From Pantoea stewartii subsp. stewartii (lineage in GTDB: Bacteria; Pseudomonadota; Gammaproteobacteria; Enterobacterales; Enterobacteriaceae), in NCBI RefSeq assembly GCF_008801695.1, contig NZ_VZPF01000042.1, positions 1 through 43,734 on the forward strand: 43,734 nucleotides of DNA. The letters run 5' to 3'. The position numbers and the translations under genes are program-made. Under the pieces are notes generated by a model. The model was given only the letters and a program-made list of their open reading frames with translations. It was not told the DNA's origin and did not search any database. Shown here piece after piece: positions 1 to 7,752 of the stretch; the stretch's first letter is position 1; each line of letters opens with the position of its first letter.

Positions 1-254
1 CCCATCAGGGAAAAAATGGAATCAATAAAGCCCTGTGCGGCTCGCAGGGTCAGCCGGAATACGCGTTTAATCATCAGGACAGTCGTGATGGCAAGGTCTG
101 AATAGCGCTGAGGCCGTCCGCGTGATGGGGGCGTTGGTGACTCATACCAGGCCTGAATCGCCTCATCATCCAGCCAGAAAGTGATGGAGCCACGATTAAT
201 CAGGGCCTTGTTGTAGTTGCACCAGTTGGTGATTTTGAATTTCTGCTTAGCCAC
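1..254 (-). CDS. IS903-like transposase, N-terminal part (cut by window edge)
   Basis: Reading leftwards from a GTG at 252-254, about 84 codons are visible before the window ends. The protein begins VAKQKFKITNWCNYNKAL and continues with the segments GSITFWLDDEAIQAWY and SRGRPQRYSDLAITTVL, typical of the N-terminus of IS903/IS5-family DDE transposases. The catalytic DDE residues lie beyond the window. The open frame extends upstream of the GTG to near the inverted repeat without an ATG, and I recall the IS903 family being arranged this way. Whether the gene is intact cannot be judged from this fragment. Confidence 0.85.
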   Translation of the reverse strand, partial: MAKQKFKITNWCNYNKALINRGSITFWLDDEAIQAWYESPTPPSRGRPQRYSDLAITTVLMIKRVFRLTLRAAQGFIDSIFSLM

Positions 255-331
255 GTAACTGCCTGCATTATCAGGATTATGCGTGATCTGATCCTGCAAC
301 TCAGCAAAAGTTCGATTTATTCAACAAAGCC
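1..331 (-). mobile_element. IS903-type insertion sequence (IS5 family), right part only
   Basis: The terminal inverted repeat of the IS903 group is at 314-331; on the minus strand it reads GGCTTTGTTGAATAAATC. It is followed inward by the start of an IS903-like transposase. The element runs off the left edge of the window, so its other end and its target duplication cannot be seen; the nine bases outside the end are GCGCAGCGG (332-340). It is inserted inside ydhF. The same terminal sequence borders the small element at 35217-35389, so this transposase could in principle act on both. Confidence 0.92.
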
Positions 332-1012
332 GCGCAGCGGCTGAAAATGCGGATCGCTGAACAGACGTCCGCCCCCCAGGCACGACCAGGCCATTGGGCG
401 CAAACGCTGCTGCTGGCAGTGATCCAGCGATCCATCAAGCAGAACATGTTGCTGAACGGGTGAGATCTCAAGCTGGTTGGTCACGAGGCCAAACGGCAAA
501 CGAGACTGCAGCAGGGCAAACTGCGAGGGGGTAAAATTGGACACGCCAAAATGCAACACTTTGCCTGCCTGATGCAGGTGCAGAAAGGCTTCGGCAACCT
601 CATCGGCCGCCATGAGCGGGTCGGGGCGATGAATCAACAGCAGATCAAGGCGATCGGTATTGAAATGTCCCAGCGAGCGTTCGGCACTGGCCACAATATG
701 CGCTTTTTCCGTAATGTAATGGCCAATCTGGTGTTCAGGTTTTGCGCGGGTCGCGATACCGCACTTGGTGACGATCTGCAGCCGATCACGTAATCCCGGG
801 GCCTGTCTGAGCGCCTCACCAAATGCGGCCTCACAGCGGTAATCACCATAAATGTCGGCATGATCGACCGTCGAAATGCCCAGTGAAAGATGGTGCTCAA
901 TAAACCCCACCAGCTGCTGTGGTGTCATGCCCCATTCCATCAAACGCCAATAGCCCATAATCAGCGGTGAAAAGTCGGGGCCCTGTGGCGCGATGGCTTG
1001 CGGTTGTAGCAT
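317..1012 (-). pseudogene. ydhF: YdhF-type aldo/keto reductase, truncated by the IS
   Basis: The product starts MLQPQAIAPQGPDF and follows E. coli YdhF closely: an AKR barrel with the motifs TVDHADIYGDY (catalytic Asp/Tyr region), LDLLLIHRPDPL, GVSNFTPSQFALLQ and RPMAWSCLGGGRLF. E. coli YdhF is about 298 residues. Here the homology stops after about 227 residues at QPLRG, exactly where the IS903-type repeat begins at 331, and a TAA inside the repeat (317-319) ends the frame. The last ~70 residues, which carry the C-terminal part of the NADPH-binding barrel, are lost or lie beyond the IS. The gene follows ydhL on the same strand, 65 bases downstream, probably in one transcript. I expect no active enzyme. 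Confidence 0.9.
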
Positions 1013-1077
1013 GGTGTTCTCCCTGTGGCCTTGAGGCTGGATGTGTGTCAGGGAGTATAACGGAAATCACCATGCGG

Positions 1078-1317
1078 TCAGAATAAGGTGGGTTGCTGCG
1101 GTTCCTGCGGTTCTTCTTTGTGCTGCTGACGTAACAGGCGCAAACGGCGCTGGTGACAGAGGCGGAGCACCTCACGCTTTTGACTGTCGCTGTATTGCAG
1201 CCAGTTAAAACGTTCCTCACGGCTACGCAGGCAGCCTTTGCAGTAGCCACGTGAATCGGTTTCGCAAATACGCCGGCATGGACTGGGTACCGGAAAAAAC
1301 TCAAGCTGCTCTGCCAC
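1078..1317 (-). CDS. ydhL: DUF1289 small cysteine-rich protein YdhL
   Basis: The 79-residue protein has the DUF1289 signature: SPCRRICETDSRGYCKGC with four cysteines in two CxxxC pairs, followed by ERFNW and a C-terminal QPTLF. The cysteine spacing suggests metal binding, but the function is unknown. I chose the GTG at 1315-1317 because it gives exactly the length of E. coli YdhL (79 residues, starting MAEQLEFFPV). A longer reading from an upstream ATG near 1368 has no homology in its extra part. It is the first gene of the ydhL-ydhF pair and is divergent from nemR, whose promoter region it borders. Confidence 0.85.
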   Translation of the reverse strand: MAEQLEFFPVPSPCRRICETDSRGYCKGCLRSREERFNWLQYSDSQKREVLRLCHQRRLRLLRQQHKEEPQEPQQPTLF

Positions 1318-1462
1318 AACGGCCTCTACTGAAACGGTGATACGTCTATTGAAGCCAGAGTCCGGCATTTGTGCAAGAAATAATCATAACTTGAACAATT
1401 TATTCACTCTAAATCGCCTTCAATTTAACACTGCGTGCCTGGCGCGCGATAAAAGTTTGCAT

Positions 1463-1478
1463 TAGACCGATTGGTCTA
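1463..1478. promoter_or_regulatory. NemR operator in front of nemR
   Basis: TAGACCGATTGGTCTA is a perfect inverted repeat (TAGACC-4-GGTCTA) that ends 14 bases before the nemR start. It matches the type of box NemR binds in E. coli. Its position fits autorepression of the nemRA unit and release when NemR cysteines react with electrophiles or hypochlorite. Confidence 0.8.
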
Positions 1479-1492
1479 CCAGGATGACCCCC

Positions 1493-2095
1493 ATGAATAA
1501 GATGCCGCAACGTAATGAAACCCGGGAACACCTGCTGACGACAGGCGAATCGCTTTGCCTGCAACGGGGCTTTACCGGTATGGGCCTGAGCCAGCTACTG
1601 AATCAGGCGCAGATCCCTAAGGGATCGTTTTATTACTATTTTCCCTCTAAAGAAGCCTTTGGCGTGGCGTTGCTTGAGCGGTACTTTGTCCGTTACCTGC
1701 AGAACCTTGAGCAGCAGCTCTTCCAGCCTGCGGGATCGGCGGGTGAGCGATTATTGGCCCATTTTCGCCATGCGCTCGATCTGTTTGAACGGCAGGGCAA
1801 TATTGTGGGCTGCCTGAGCGTAAAATTATCAGCCGAAGTCTGCGACCTGTCAGAGCCTATGCGCATAGCCTTGCAGCAGGGAGCCAGCCACGTTATCGCC
1901 GCCTATGCTAAGGCGCTGACGCAGGCACAGCACGAAGAGGATTTATCTCTGCCCTCGCCTCCGGAGCAACTGGCTGAACTGCTGTATGTTCTCTGGCTGG
2001 GTGCAAGTTTACAGAGCAAGCTATCCCGTAATGCACAGCCCATGCGGCTGGCCTTAATTACCATCGAACAGTGGCTAACAAAACCGCTGGTTTAA
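1493..2095 (+). CDS. nemR: TetR-family redox repressor NemR
   Basis: NemR represses nemA and gloA and is inactivated by electrophiles (N-ethylmaleimide, quinones, methylglyoxal) and reactive chlorine. The TetR helix-turn-helix occupies about residues 10-55 ([21 protein letters not shown]). Cysteines 22, 107 ([12 protein letters not shown]) and 117 are conserved. The lysine in SLQSKLSRN matches the E. coli lysine that forms the Cys-Lys bond with C106, so the redox switch looks intact. The protein is 200 residues if translation starts at the ATG at 1493 (MNKMPQ), which aligns with E. coli MNKHTE and has AGGA eight bases upstream. An ATG at 1484 would add three residues. Confidence 0.93.
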   Translation: MNKMPQRNETREHLLTTGESLCLQRGFTGMGLSQLLNQAQIPKGSFYYYFPSKEAFGVALLERYFVRYLQNLEQQLFQPAGSAGERLLAHFRHALDLFERQGNIVGCLSVKLSAEVCDLSEPMRIALQQGASHVIAAYAKALTQAQHEEDLSLPSPPEQLAELLYVLWLGASLQSKLSRNAQPMRLALITIEQWLTKPLV

Positions 2096-2109
2096 AAAAA
2101 CCACCATTT

Positions 2110-2126
2110 GTAGACGACCGGTCTAC
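2110..2126. promoter_or_regulatory. Second NemR-like operator, between nemR and nemA
   Basis: GTAGACGACCGGTCTAC has perfect six-base arms (GTAGAC/GTCTAC) and shares the TAGAC...GTCTA halves of the box at 1463-1478. It lies between the nemR stop and the nemA ribosome binding site (AAAGGAG, about 2130). It could give nemA its own NemR control or act on read-through from the nemR promoter. Binding is inferred from the sequence similarity. Confidence 0.65.
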
Positions 2127-2141
2127 TTGAAAGGAGTTGTT

Positions 2142-3239
2142 ATGGCGAGTACTCAGTTGTTTCGTCCGTTAAAAGTGGGCGCAATTACCGTTCCTCATCG
2201 TGTCTTTATGGCCCCACTGACGCGTTTACGTAGCATCGAACCGGGCGATATCCCGACGCCGTTGATGGCCGAATACTATCGCCAACGTGCGGGTGCGGGG
2301 TTAATTATCACTGAAGCGACTCAGGTCTCCTTCCAGGCGAAAGGTTATGCGGGCGCGCCAGGTCTGCACACGCAGGAACAAATTGCCGCGTGGAAAGTCA
2401 TCAATGAAGGCATTCATCAGGCAGGCGGCCACAGCGCAGTCCAGCTTTGGCACACCGGCCGCATTTCACATAACAGCGTTCAGCCTGAAGGTAAGGCACC
2501 GGTTGCACCGTCCGCCATTCCGGCAGGAACCCGCACCTCATTGCGTGCTGAAGACGGCAGCGTGTATCGCGAAGATACCTCGATGCCGCGCGAGCTGAGC
2601 GTCAGTGAAATCCAGCAGATTGTGGCGGATTTTGGTCAGGCAGCCGCCAATGCGCGTGAAGCTGATTTCGACCTGCTGGAACTGCACTCTGCTCATGGTT
2701 ATCTGATGCATCAGTTCCTGTCGCCGTCGTCTAACCATCGTACCGATGCCTACGGCGGCAGCGTGGAAAACCGTGGCCGTTTTGCGCTGGAGGTCGTCGA
2801 TGCCGCCATTGCTAACTGGTCCGCAGACCGCGTAGGTATTCGCGTGTCGCCCGTTGGCAGTTTCCAGAACCTGGATAACGGTCCGAACGAAGAAGAAGAT
2901 GCGCTGTGGTTTATCGCTGAGCTGGCGAAACGCAACATCGCTTATCTGCACATGTCCGAACCGGACTGGGCAGGCGGCACGCCTTACAGCGATGCGTTTT
3001 GCCAGAAAGTGCGGGATACCTTCCCGGGCGTCATCATTGGTGCCGGCGCCTACACCGTCGAAAAAGCCGATGACCTGATCAGCCGTGGCCTGATCGATGC
3101 CGTTGCGTTTGGTCGTGACTACATCGCCAACCCGGATCTGGCGCAGCGTTTACAAAAAGATGCTCCGCTTAACCCACAACGTCCCGAATCGTTCTACGGC
3201 GGTGGCGCAGAGGGCTATACTGATTATCCTGCGCTGTAA
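2142..3239 (+). CDS. nemA: N-ethylmaleimide reductase, Old Yellow Enzyme family
   Basis: NemA is a cytosolic FMN-dependent NADPH oxidoreductase that reduces activated alkenes, nitro compounds and N-ethylmaleimide. At 365 residues it has exactly the length of E. coli NemA. FMN-site and barrel motifs are visible: FMAPLTRLR (22-30), QLWHTGR (101-107), the substrate-binding His182/His185/Tyr187 in [24 protein letters not shown], and the C-terminal [11 protein letters not shown] and [13 protein letters not shown] used the ATG at 2142, which has AAAGGAG just upstream; an in-frame TTG at 2127 precedes that site and is unlikely. The gene is 46 bases downstream of nemR and followed by gloA. Confidence 0.96.
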   Translation: MASTQLFRPLKVGAITVPHRVFMAPLTRLRSIEPGDIPTPLMAEYYRQRAGAGLIITEATQVSFQAKGYAGAPGLHTQEQIAAWKVINEGIHQAGGHSAVQLWHTGRISHNSVQPEGKAPVAPSAIPAGTRTSLRAEDGSVYREDTSMPRELSVSEIQQIVADFGQAAANAREADFDLLELHSAHGYLMHQFLSPSSNHRTDAYGGSVENRGRFALEVVDAAIANWSADRVGIRVSPVGSFQNLDNGPNEEEDALWFIAELAKRNIAYLHMSEPDWAGGTPYSDAFCQKVRDTFPGVIIGAGAYTVEKADDLISRGLIDAVAFGRDYIANPDLAQRLQKDAPLNPQRPESFYGGGAEGYTDYPAL

Positions 3240-3247
3240 AACAGCAG

Positions 3248-3274
3248 GCAGCCGTGAGAAGGTGTCACGGCTGC
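3248..3274 (+). terminator. Hairpin after nemA (no strong T-run)
   Basis: GCAGCCGTGA and TCACGGCTGC form a perfect 10-bp stem with a seven-base loop, just after the nemA stop. Only a weakly T-rich stretch follows, so it is more likely an RNA stabilising or partial termination hairpin than a strong terminator. Confidence 0.5.
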
Positions 3275-3316
3275 GGTTATTGTTTGGCGATGATCGTCGC
3301 TATACTGCGTATTTAT

Positions 3317-3340
3317 GTCATCCGGGGATGACGTTTTTTT
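3317..3340 (+). terminator. Intrinsic terminator in the gloA leader
   Basis: GTCATC-CGGG-GATGAC is followed by G and seven T residues, a short but canonical terminator shape. It lies immediately before the gloA ribosome binding site (AAAGAGG) and start (3353). A TATACT hexamer at 3301-3306 just upstream could be the -10 of a gloA promoter, with a poor -35 (TTGTTT near 3280). Transcripts from that promoter or from nemA would both meet this hairpin before gloA. Confidence 0.6.
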
Positions 3341-3352
3341 AAAGAGGAAACT

Positions 3353-3760
3353 ATGCGTTTACTTCATACCATGCTGCGCGTTGGCGATTTACAACGCTCG
3401 ATCGATTTTTACACCCTTGTGCTGGGCATGCGTCTGCTGCGTCAAAGCGAAAATGCTGAATATAAATATACGCTTGCGTTCGTCGGCTACACCGAAGAGA
3501 GCGAAGGCGCGGTGATTGAACTGACCTATAACTGGGGCGTAGACAGCTACGACCTGGGGAATGCTTATGGCCACATTGCGCTGGGCGTTGATGATGTCGC
3601 GGCAACCTGTGAACGTATCCGTAACGACGGCGGCAACGTGACCCGTGAAGCGGGCCCGGTGAAAGGCGGCTCCACCATCATCGCCTTCGTTGAAGATCCT
3701 GACGGTTATAAGATCGAGCTGATCGAAAACAAACATGCCGGTCACGGCCTCGGTAACTAA
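3353..3760 (+). CDS. gloA: Glyoxalase I (lactoylglutathione lyase)
   Basis: GloA isomerises the hemithioacetal of methylglyoxal and glutathione to S-lactoylglutathione, the first step of methylglyoxal detoxification. The 135-residue protein has the two beta-alpha-beta-beta-beta modules of the VOC fold, and all four metal ligands of the E. coli enzyme are at the same positions: His5, Glu56, His74 and Glu122. The motifs [10 protein letters not shown] and [14 protein letters not shown] are present. The start follows AAAGAGG with suitable spacing. Its place behind nemR-nemA couples it to the NemR electrophile response, as in E. coli. Confidence 0.97.
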   Translation: MRLLHTMLRVGDLQRSIDFYTLVLGMRLLRQSENAEYKYTLAFVGYTEESEGAVIELTYNWGVDSYDLGNAYGHIALGVDDVAATCERIRNDGGNVTREAGPVKGGSTIIAFVEDPDGYKIELIENKHAGHGLGN

Positions 3761-3772
3761 CCGTTACCGCCC

Positions 3773-3797
3773 ATCAGCCTGCCGCCTGCAGGCTGAT
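3773..3797 (+). terminator. Hairpin downstream of gloA
   Basis: ATCAGCCTGC and GCAGGCTGAT form a perfect 10-bp stem with a five-base loop, followed by a T/C-rich stretch (TCTTACTTCC). It is a plausible gloA terminator before the rnt promoter region. Confidence 0.55.
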
Positions 3798-3882
3798 TCT
3801 TACTTCCCTCGCCCACATCTGCTGCAGAGAGTGCGCTTTTTTGGCATACTACGCGCTGCCCTTTTTCTGCAATGAGATCCTG

Positions 3883-4554
3883 ATGTCTGAATCGTCTTCC
3901 CCCAACGCACTCAATCAACGCTTTCGTGGTTTTTATCCTGTCGTGATCGATGTTGAAACGGCGGGCTTTAATGCGCAAACCGATGCGTTGCTGGAAGTTG
4001 CTGCCATCACCCTGAAAATGGATGATGAGGGTTGGCTTCATCACGACGAGACGCTGCATTTTCATGTGGAACCCTTTGTCGGTTCGCTCCTGCACCCTGA
4101 AGCGCTGGCGTTTACGGGCATCGATCCCACGAATCCTTTGCGCGGCGCAGTCAGCGAATATGAGGCCCTGCATGCCATTTTTAAAATGGTGCGAAAAGGC
4201 ATCAAAGAGACCGGATGCAACCGCGCCATCATGGTCGCTCACAACGCCACGTTTGATCTGAACTTTATGAATGCGGCGGCGGAACGTGCGGGCCTGAAAC
4301 GCAATCCCTTTCATCCCTTTGCGACCTTCGACACGGCCGCGCTGAGCGGACTGGTGCTGGGCCAGACCGTGTTGGCGAAAGCCTGCAAAGCCGCAGGAAT
4401 GGCGTTCGACAGCAGTCAGGCGCACTCCGCGCTCTATGATACACAGCAAACGGCGACCTTATTTTGCGAGCTGGTTAACCGCTGGAAACGGCTGGGTGGC
4501 TGGCCGTTAGCTGTAACGGAAGCGTCGGCGACGGGTGGAGAAACAACCGAGTAA
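3883..4554 (+). CDS. rnt: Ribonuclease T
   Basis: RNase T is a DEDD-family 3'-5' exoribonuclease that matures tRNA and other stable RNA 3' ends and also trims DNA ends. The 223-residue protein shows ExoI with Asp23 and Glu25 in VVIDVETAG, ExoII around [13 protein letters not shown], and ExoIII with HSALYDT, as in E. coli. The ATG at 3883 (MSESSS) aligns with the E. coli start (MSDNAQ); an open frame further upstream to 3841 has no homology. The C-terminal extension beyond the conserved RLGGWPL is a few residues longer than in E. coli. It converges on grxD and shares its terminator. Confidence 0.95.
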   Translation: MSESSSPNALNQRFRGFYPVVIDVETAGFNAQTDALLEVAAITLKMDDEGWLHHDETLHFHVEPFVGSLLHPEALAFTGIDPTNPLRGAVSEYEALHAIFKMVRKGIKETGCNRAIMVAHNATFDLNFMNAAAERAGLKRNPFHPFATFDTAALSGLVLGQTVLAKACKAAGMAFDSSQAHSALYDTQQTATLFCELVNRWKRLGGWPLAVTEASATGGETTE

Positions 4555-4561
4555 CGCGCGT

Positions 4562-4589
4562 AAAAAAGGCCGACGAGGTCGGCCTTTTT
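4562..4589. terminator. Bidirectional terminator between rnt and grxD
   Basis: GGCCGAC-GAG-GTCGGCC is flanked by an A-run on the left and a T-run on the right, so it can end transcripts from rnt (plus) and grxD (minus). Confidence 0.85.
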
Positions 4590-4592
4590 CAG

Positions 4593-4925
4593 TTATTCCG
4601 CTTCTTTAAACTTCTCAGCGGTTTCTTTGATTAACGGCTGCAACTCGCCGCGCTGGAACATTTCAACAATAATGTCGCAGCCGCCGACCAGTTCGCCATC
4701 AACCCATAACTGCGGGAACGTGGGCCAGTTGGCGTATTTTGGCAGCTCTGCGCGAATATCCGGGTTCTGCAGAATATCCACGTAAGCAAAGCGCTCACCA
4801 CAGGCAGACAACGCCTGGACCGCCTGCGCAGAGAAACCGCAGCTTGGCAGTTTCGGCGAACCTTTCATGTACAGCAGGATCGGGTTTTCTGCGATCTGGC
4901 GCTGAATTTTTTCTACAGTACTCAT
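4593..4925 (-). CDS. grxD: Monothiol glutaredoxin Grx4
   Basis: This CGFS-type monothiol glutaredoxin binds and transfers [2Fe-2S] clusters with glutathione and BolA-type partners. The 110-residue protein contains KLPSCGFS with the cluster-ligating Cys29, the TFPQLWVDGELVGGCDI segment with the cis-proline and the glutathione-binding GGCD. E. coli GrxD is 115 residues. A good ribosome binding site (AAGGAAGG) precedes the ATG. Its role links it to the suf operon further along the window, although the genes are not neighbours. Confidence 0.96.
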   Translation of the reverse strand: MSTVEKIQRQIAENPILLYMKGSPKLPSCGFSAQAVQALSACGERFAYVDILQNPDIRAELPKYANWPTFPQLWVDGELVGGCDIIVEMFQRGELQPLIKETAEKFKEAE

Positions 4926-5292
4926 TATTGCCTTCCTTAATTCGTCACTTCGTGTTTCTTTATTGTAGCGACTTCACGCCAGGACTGAAAACGAGATTTT
5001 GGCTCGTCCGACGTTAAATCGCCATGTTTGCTAAGTAGGCTGGTCAGGCATTCGCAGGAAACTGTGACAAAGACTATGAATGTATTCATAATTTGCAATG
5101 AATTTGCTGTTATAAGAGACTGAAATTCCTGATTTATGCCTGATTTTTATCCAGGCCATCAATTAATAAAAAAAGGACTTACTCTTTTAAAAAAAACTGG
5201 ACTAGAATGACTTCGGCGCTGATCGGTGATCAGATTTTTCTTAACTTTGTCAGAGACCTGTTTGATCTGACAGCTTAACCAGTAAACGGACT
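4926..5292. other. grxD-mepH divergent intergenic region
   Basis: About 370 AT-rich bases with no convincing gene. A possible mepH -10 (TAGAAT, 5203-5208) is visible with a poor -35. CTGATC-GGT-GATCAG at 5219-5233 is a perfect stem followed by ATTTTTCTT, a small terminator-like hairpin inside the presumed mepH leader. The grxD promoter must lie near 4930-5030, but I cannot fix it. Confidence 0.5.
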
Positions 5293-6111
5293 ATGCGTTC
5301 AATCATTACGCTTCTTATTCTGGCTTTTGCGCAACTCTTCTTTAACATCGCTGCTGCCTCCCCGCATGCGACGGTTAAGGCCAGCTTGCATAAGGTAGAG
5401 AAAAAAAGTGCGCGCGACGATGATCGGCGCAAACGACGCGCGGTTAAAGCCTCATCTAAAAAAAGTCGCGCCTCCGCTGTTCAGAAAGTCAGTAAGACCA
5501 CGAAAACCAGCAAAACGACCTCTCACACCACCACGCACAAAACGCTCGCTAAAACGACTTCCTCGCACAAGACGCTGAGCAAAAAAGTCGCCGTTAATGC
5601 CGCCAGCAAAAAACGGTATGGTCATCAACGTGCTGCGAAGGCGTTAACGGCAGACAATACCGAAACCGGCACCATTAAAATGAGTAAAGCGCATCGCCAG
5701 CGTTACCAGAAAGCGCGTGAAACGGCGATGGCAAAACTGATGGGGCAACTTGGCAAGCGTTATCAGTGGGGAGGCAAATCGCCCCATACGGGTTTTGATT
5801 GCAGTGGCCTCGTATGGTACGCCTACAAAGACGTCGTGAAGTTTAAGATCCCCCGTACCGCTAACGAAATGTACCATCTGCGGGATGCAGCACCGGTCAA
5901 CCGCGAATCCCTTGAAAAAGGCGATCTGGTTTTCTTCCGCATCAACGGGCGTGGAACAGCAGATCATGTCGGGGTTTACCTGGGCAACGGTAAATTCATT
6001 CAGTCACCGCGTACCGGTAAAGATATTCAAATCAGTGCGTTGAGCGAAGATTACTGGCAGCGCCATTATATTGGTGCGCGTCGCGTTATGACGCCAAAGA
6101 CCGTTCGCTAA
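5293..6111 (+). CDS. mepH: Murein DD-endopeptidase MepH (NlpC/P60)
   Basis: MepH cleaves D-Ala-mDAP crosslinks in peptidoglycan and helps open the mesh for growth. The 272-residue product has a signal peptide (residues 1-22, ending IAAAS), a strongly basic Lys/Ser/Thr-rich linker at about 30-120 built of short KTT/SKT/HKTL units, and a C-terminal NlpC/P60 domain. The catalytic cysteine is at about 170 in FDCSGLVWYAY, with the histidine in DHVGVYLGNG. E. coli MepH is 271 residues. In E. coli sodB and ydhP follow; here they are missing and ynhF/purR come next. The low-complexity linker probably spans or binds the cell wall. Confidence 0.93.
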   Translation: MRSIITLLILAFAQLFFNIAAASPHATVKASLHKVEKKSARDDDRRKRRAVKASSKKSRASAVQKVSKTTKTSKTTSHTTTHKTLAKTTSSHKTLSKKVAVNAASKKRYGHQRAAKALTADNTETGTIKMSKAHRQRYQKARETAMAKLMGQLGKRYQWGGKSPHTGFDCSGLVWYAYKDVVKFKIPRTANEMYHLRDAAPVNRESLEKGDLVFFRINGRGTADHVGVYLGNGKFIQSPRTGKDIQISALSEDYWQRHYIGARRVMTPKTVR

Positions 6112-6123
6112 ACGTCCTTCATA

Positions 6124-6160
6124 CAAAAAAGCCGGGTAAAGAAACTTTCCCGGCTTTTTT
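6124..6160 (+). terminator. mepH terminator
   Basis: GCCGGG, an 11-base loop region and CCCGGC are followed by six T residues, a few bases after the mepH stop. A-residues on the left side make it usable from the other strand too. Confidence 0.85.
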
Positions 6161-6216
6161 ATTGCCCACATCGCCCCGATTGTGCAGCGGGGTGTTCCGG
6201 GCGAAAATGCCGCACC

Positions 6217-6257
6217 TGCCGGTGATACGGTCTGACAGACAGGACGTATCACCGGCA
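6217..6257. repeat. 13-bp perfect inverted repeat, intergenic
   Basis: TGCCGGTGATACG and CGTATCACCGGCA form a perfect stem with a 15-base spacer. There is no T-run, so it does not look like a terminator. It lies between the mepH terminator and the 8-bp tandem repeat. It could be a remnant of an extragenic palindromic repeat; no second copy was seen in the window. Confidence 0.75.
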
Positions 6258-6270
6258 AGGCTGGACGCGC

Positions 6271-6329
6271 AGTCAGCCAGTCAGCCAGTCAGCCAGTCAG
6301 CCAGTCAGCCAGTCAGCCAGTCAGCCAGT
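6271..6329. repeat. 8-bp tandem repeat, seven copies plus a partial
   Basis: The unit AGTCAGCC is repeated seven times without a mismatch and followed by a partial AGT. It sits in the convergent gap between mepH and ynhF, 25 bases beyond the ynhF stop, so it is transcribed only by read-through. Perfect short tandem repeats of this kind usually vary in copy number between strains. Confidence 0.95.
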
Positions 6330-6354
6330 ATAGCGTCGCTGCAAACGAATGCGG

Positions 6355-6444
6355 CTAGTGCAGAATAGCGGTGAAGCTAAACGCGATGATCATTAACAGT
6401 GCGGCTGCCGTCGTCATTAATGACAGTTTTAAATCGGTACTCAT
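6355..6444 (-). CDS. ynhF: Small single-pass membrane protein YnhF
   Basis: This 29-codon gene encodes a protein that begins MSTDLKLSLMTTAAALL and ends FTAILH. It matches the E. coli small membrane protein YnhF (29 residues, starting MSTDLKFSL) in length, start, charge pattern and place next to purR. The middle is a hydrophobic helix of about 20 residues, consistent with an inner-membrane single-pass protein. AAAGGAGAGG directly upstream of the ATG is a strong ribosome binding site. The function is unknown. It is divergent from purR. Below 40 codons a chance match is a risk, but the residue-level agreement and synteny argue against that. Confidence 0.88.
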   Translation of the reverse strand: MSTDLKLSLMTTAAALLMIIAFSFTAILH

Positions 6445-6666
6445 CCCCTCTCCTTTAACCCTGACGTTTGTAAGGTGAAAGCATTTTCACATACGCGTGG
6501 GTAAAAATCTCGTTTTATCCGCACAGCCTTGTTAGAATCCCCCCTTTGTTGCGCAACAGCGCGCAATATCGGTTGCGTCCGCGCCCTTTTCAGACGTTAT
6601 TTCCTGCCCTGATGACTCAATACCGGACAGAAAAGCGATGTTTTTCGCAGAAAAAACCGTCCGCTG

Positions 6667-6682
6667 ACGCAAACGTTTAACA
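6667..6682. promoter_or_regulatory. PurR operator upstream of purR
   Basis: ACGCAAACGTTTAACA closely matches the PurR consensus ACGCAAACGTTTNCNT. It lies 45 bases before the purR ATG, consistent with PurR repressing its own gene when bound to hypoxanthine or guanine, as in E. coli. The rest of 6445-6666 holds the ynhF and purR promoters and a TTGTTGCGCAACAG palindrome at 6546-6559. Confidence 0.85.
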
Positions 6683-6726
6683 ATATGCTTATCAATAATT
6701 TAGATAGGCCCGGGAGTTCGATTTAC

Positions 6727-7752
6727 ATGGCAACAATTAAAGATGTGGCGAAGCGTGCGGGCGTGTCCACCACGACCGTCTCACACGTCATCAATAAAAC
6801 GCGCTTTGTCGCAGAAAATACCTGCGAAGCGGTGTGGGAAGCGATTCGGGAACTGCATTATTCTCCCAGCGCAGTCGCGCGTAGCCTGAAGGTGAATCAC
6901 ACCAAAACGCTGGGCCTGCTCGCCACGTCCAGTGAAGCGCCCTACTTTGCTGAAATTATCGAAGCCATTGAGAATCACTGCTTCGATAAAGGCTATACCC
7001 TGATTCTGGGCAACGCACATAATGACCTGCAAAAACAGCGCGCCTATCTGTCGATGATGGCGCAAAAGCGCGTTGACGGGCTTCTGGTGATGTGTTCAGA
7101 GTATCCGGATGATCTGCTGCAAATGCTGGAAGCGAACCGCAATATTCCGATGGTGGTGATGGACTGGGGCGAATCCCGTGCCGACTTTACCGATACCGTA
7201 CTGGACAATGCTTTTCAGGGCGGTTATCTGGCGGGACGTTATTTGATTGAGCGTGGTCATCGCGATATTGGTGCCATTCCCGGCCAGATGGAGCGTAACA
7301 CGGGAGGCGGTCGCCATGCCGGTTTCCTTAAGGCGCTGGAAGAAGCGGGTATTCAGCCACGTGCCGAATGGATTGTGCAGGGTGACTTTGAACCCGAATC
7401 TGGCTATCAGGCCATGCAGCAGATTCTGTCACAGAAGCAGCGCCCAAGCGCCGTATTCTGTGGGGGCGACATCATGGCGATGGGCGCAATCTGCGCGGCC
7501 GACGAAATGGGCCTGCGCGTGCCGCAGGATATCTCCGTCATTGGTTACGACAATGTGCGCAATGCGCGCTATTTCACTCCGGCACTGACCACGGTGCATC
7601 AACCTAAAGCCCAGTTGGGTGAGAAGGCGCTGGAGATGTTGTTAGATCGCATCACCAGTAAGCGGGAAGAGTCGCAGACGATTGAAGTCCACCCGACGCT
7701 TATTGAGCGACGCTCGGTGGGCTATGGTCCTTATCGCGATTATCGCCGTTAA
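6727..7752 (+). CDS. purR: Purine repressor PurR (LacI family)
   Basis: PurR represses the pur regulon with hypoxanthine or guanine as corepressor. The 341-residue protein has the LacI helix-turn-helix and hinge at residues 1-60 ([19 protein letters not shown], then PSAVARSLK) and a periplasmic-binding-protein-like core, including [13 protein letters not shown] and [15 protein letters not shown]. The ATG at 6727 matches the E. coli start [11 protein letters not shown]. The frame extends to 6685, but those 14 codons overlap the operator end and have no homology. The gene overlaps the convergent punR by three bases. Confidence 0.97.
   Translation: MATIKDVAKRAGVSTTTVSHVINKTRFVAENTCEAVWEAIRELHYSPSAVARSLKVNHTKTLGLLATSSEAPYFAEIIEAIENHCFDKGYTLILGNAHNDLQKQRAYLSMMAQKRVDGLLVMCSEYPDDLLQMLEANRNIPMVVMDWGESRADFTDTVLDNAFQGGYLAGRYLIERGHRDIGAIPGQMERNTGGGRHAGFLKALEEAGIQPRAEWIVQGDFEPESGYQAMQQILSQKQRPSAVFCGGDIMAMGAICAADEMGLRVPQDISVIGYDNVRNARYFTPALTTVHQPKAQLGEKALEMLLDRITSKREESQTIEVHPTLIERRSVGYGPYRDYRR

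Noticed and set aside
551..793. Plus-strand frame within ydhF
   Set aside because: It lies wholly opposite the recognisable ydhF sequence and matches nothing.
6271..6329. The 8-bp repeats as a CRISPR array
   Set aside because: The units are directly adjacent without spacers and far too short; no cas genes are near.
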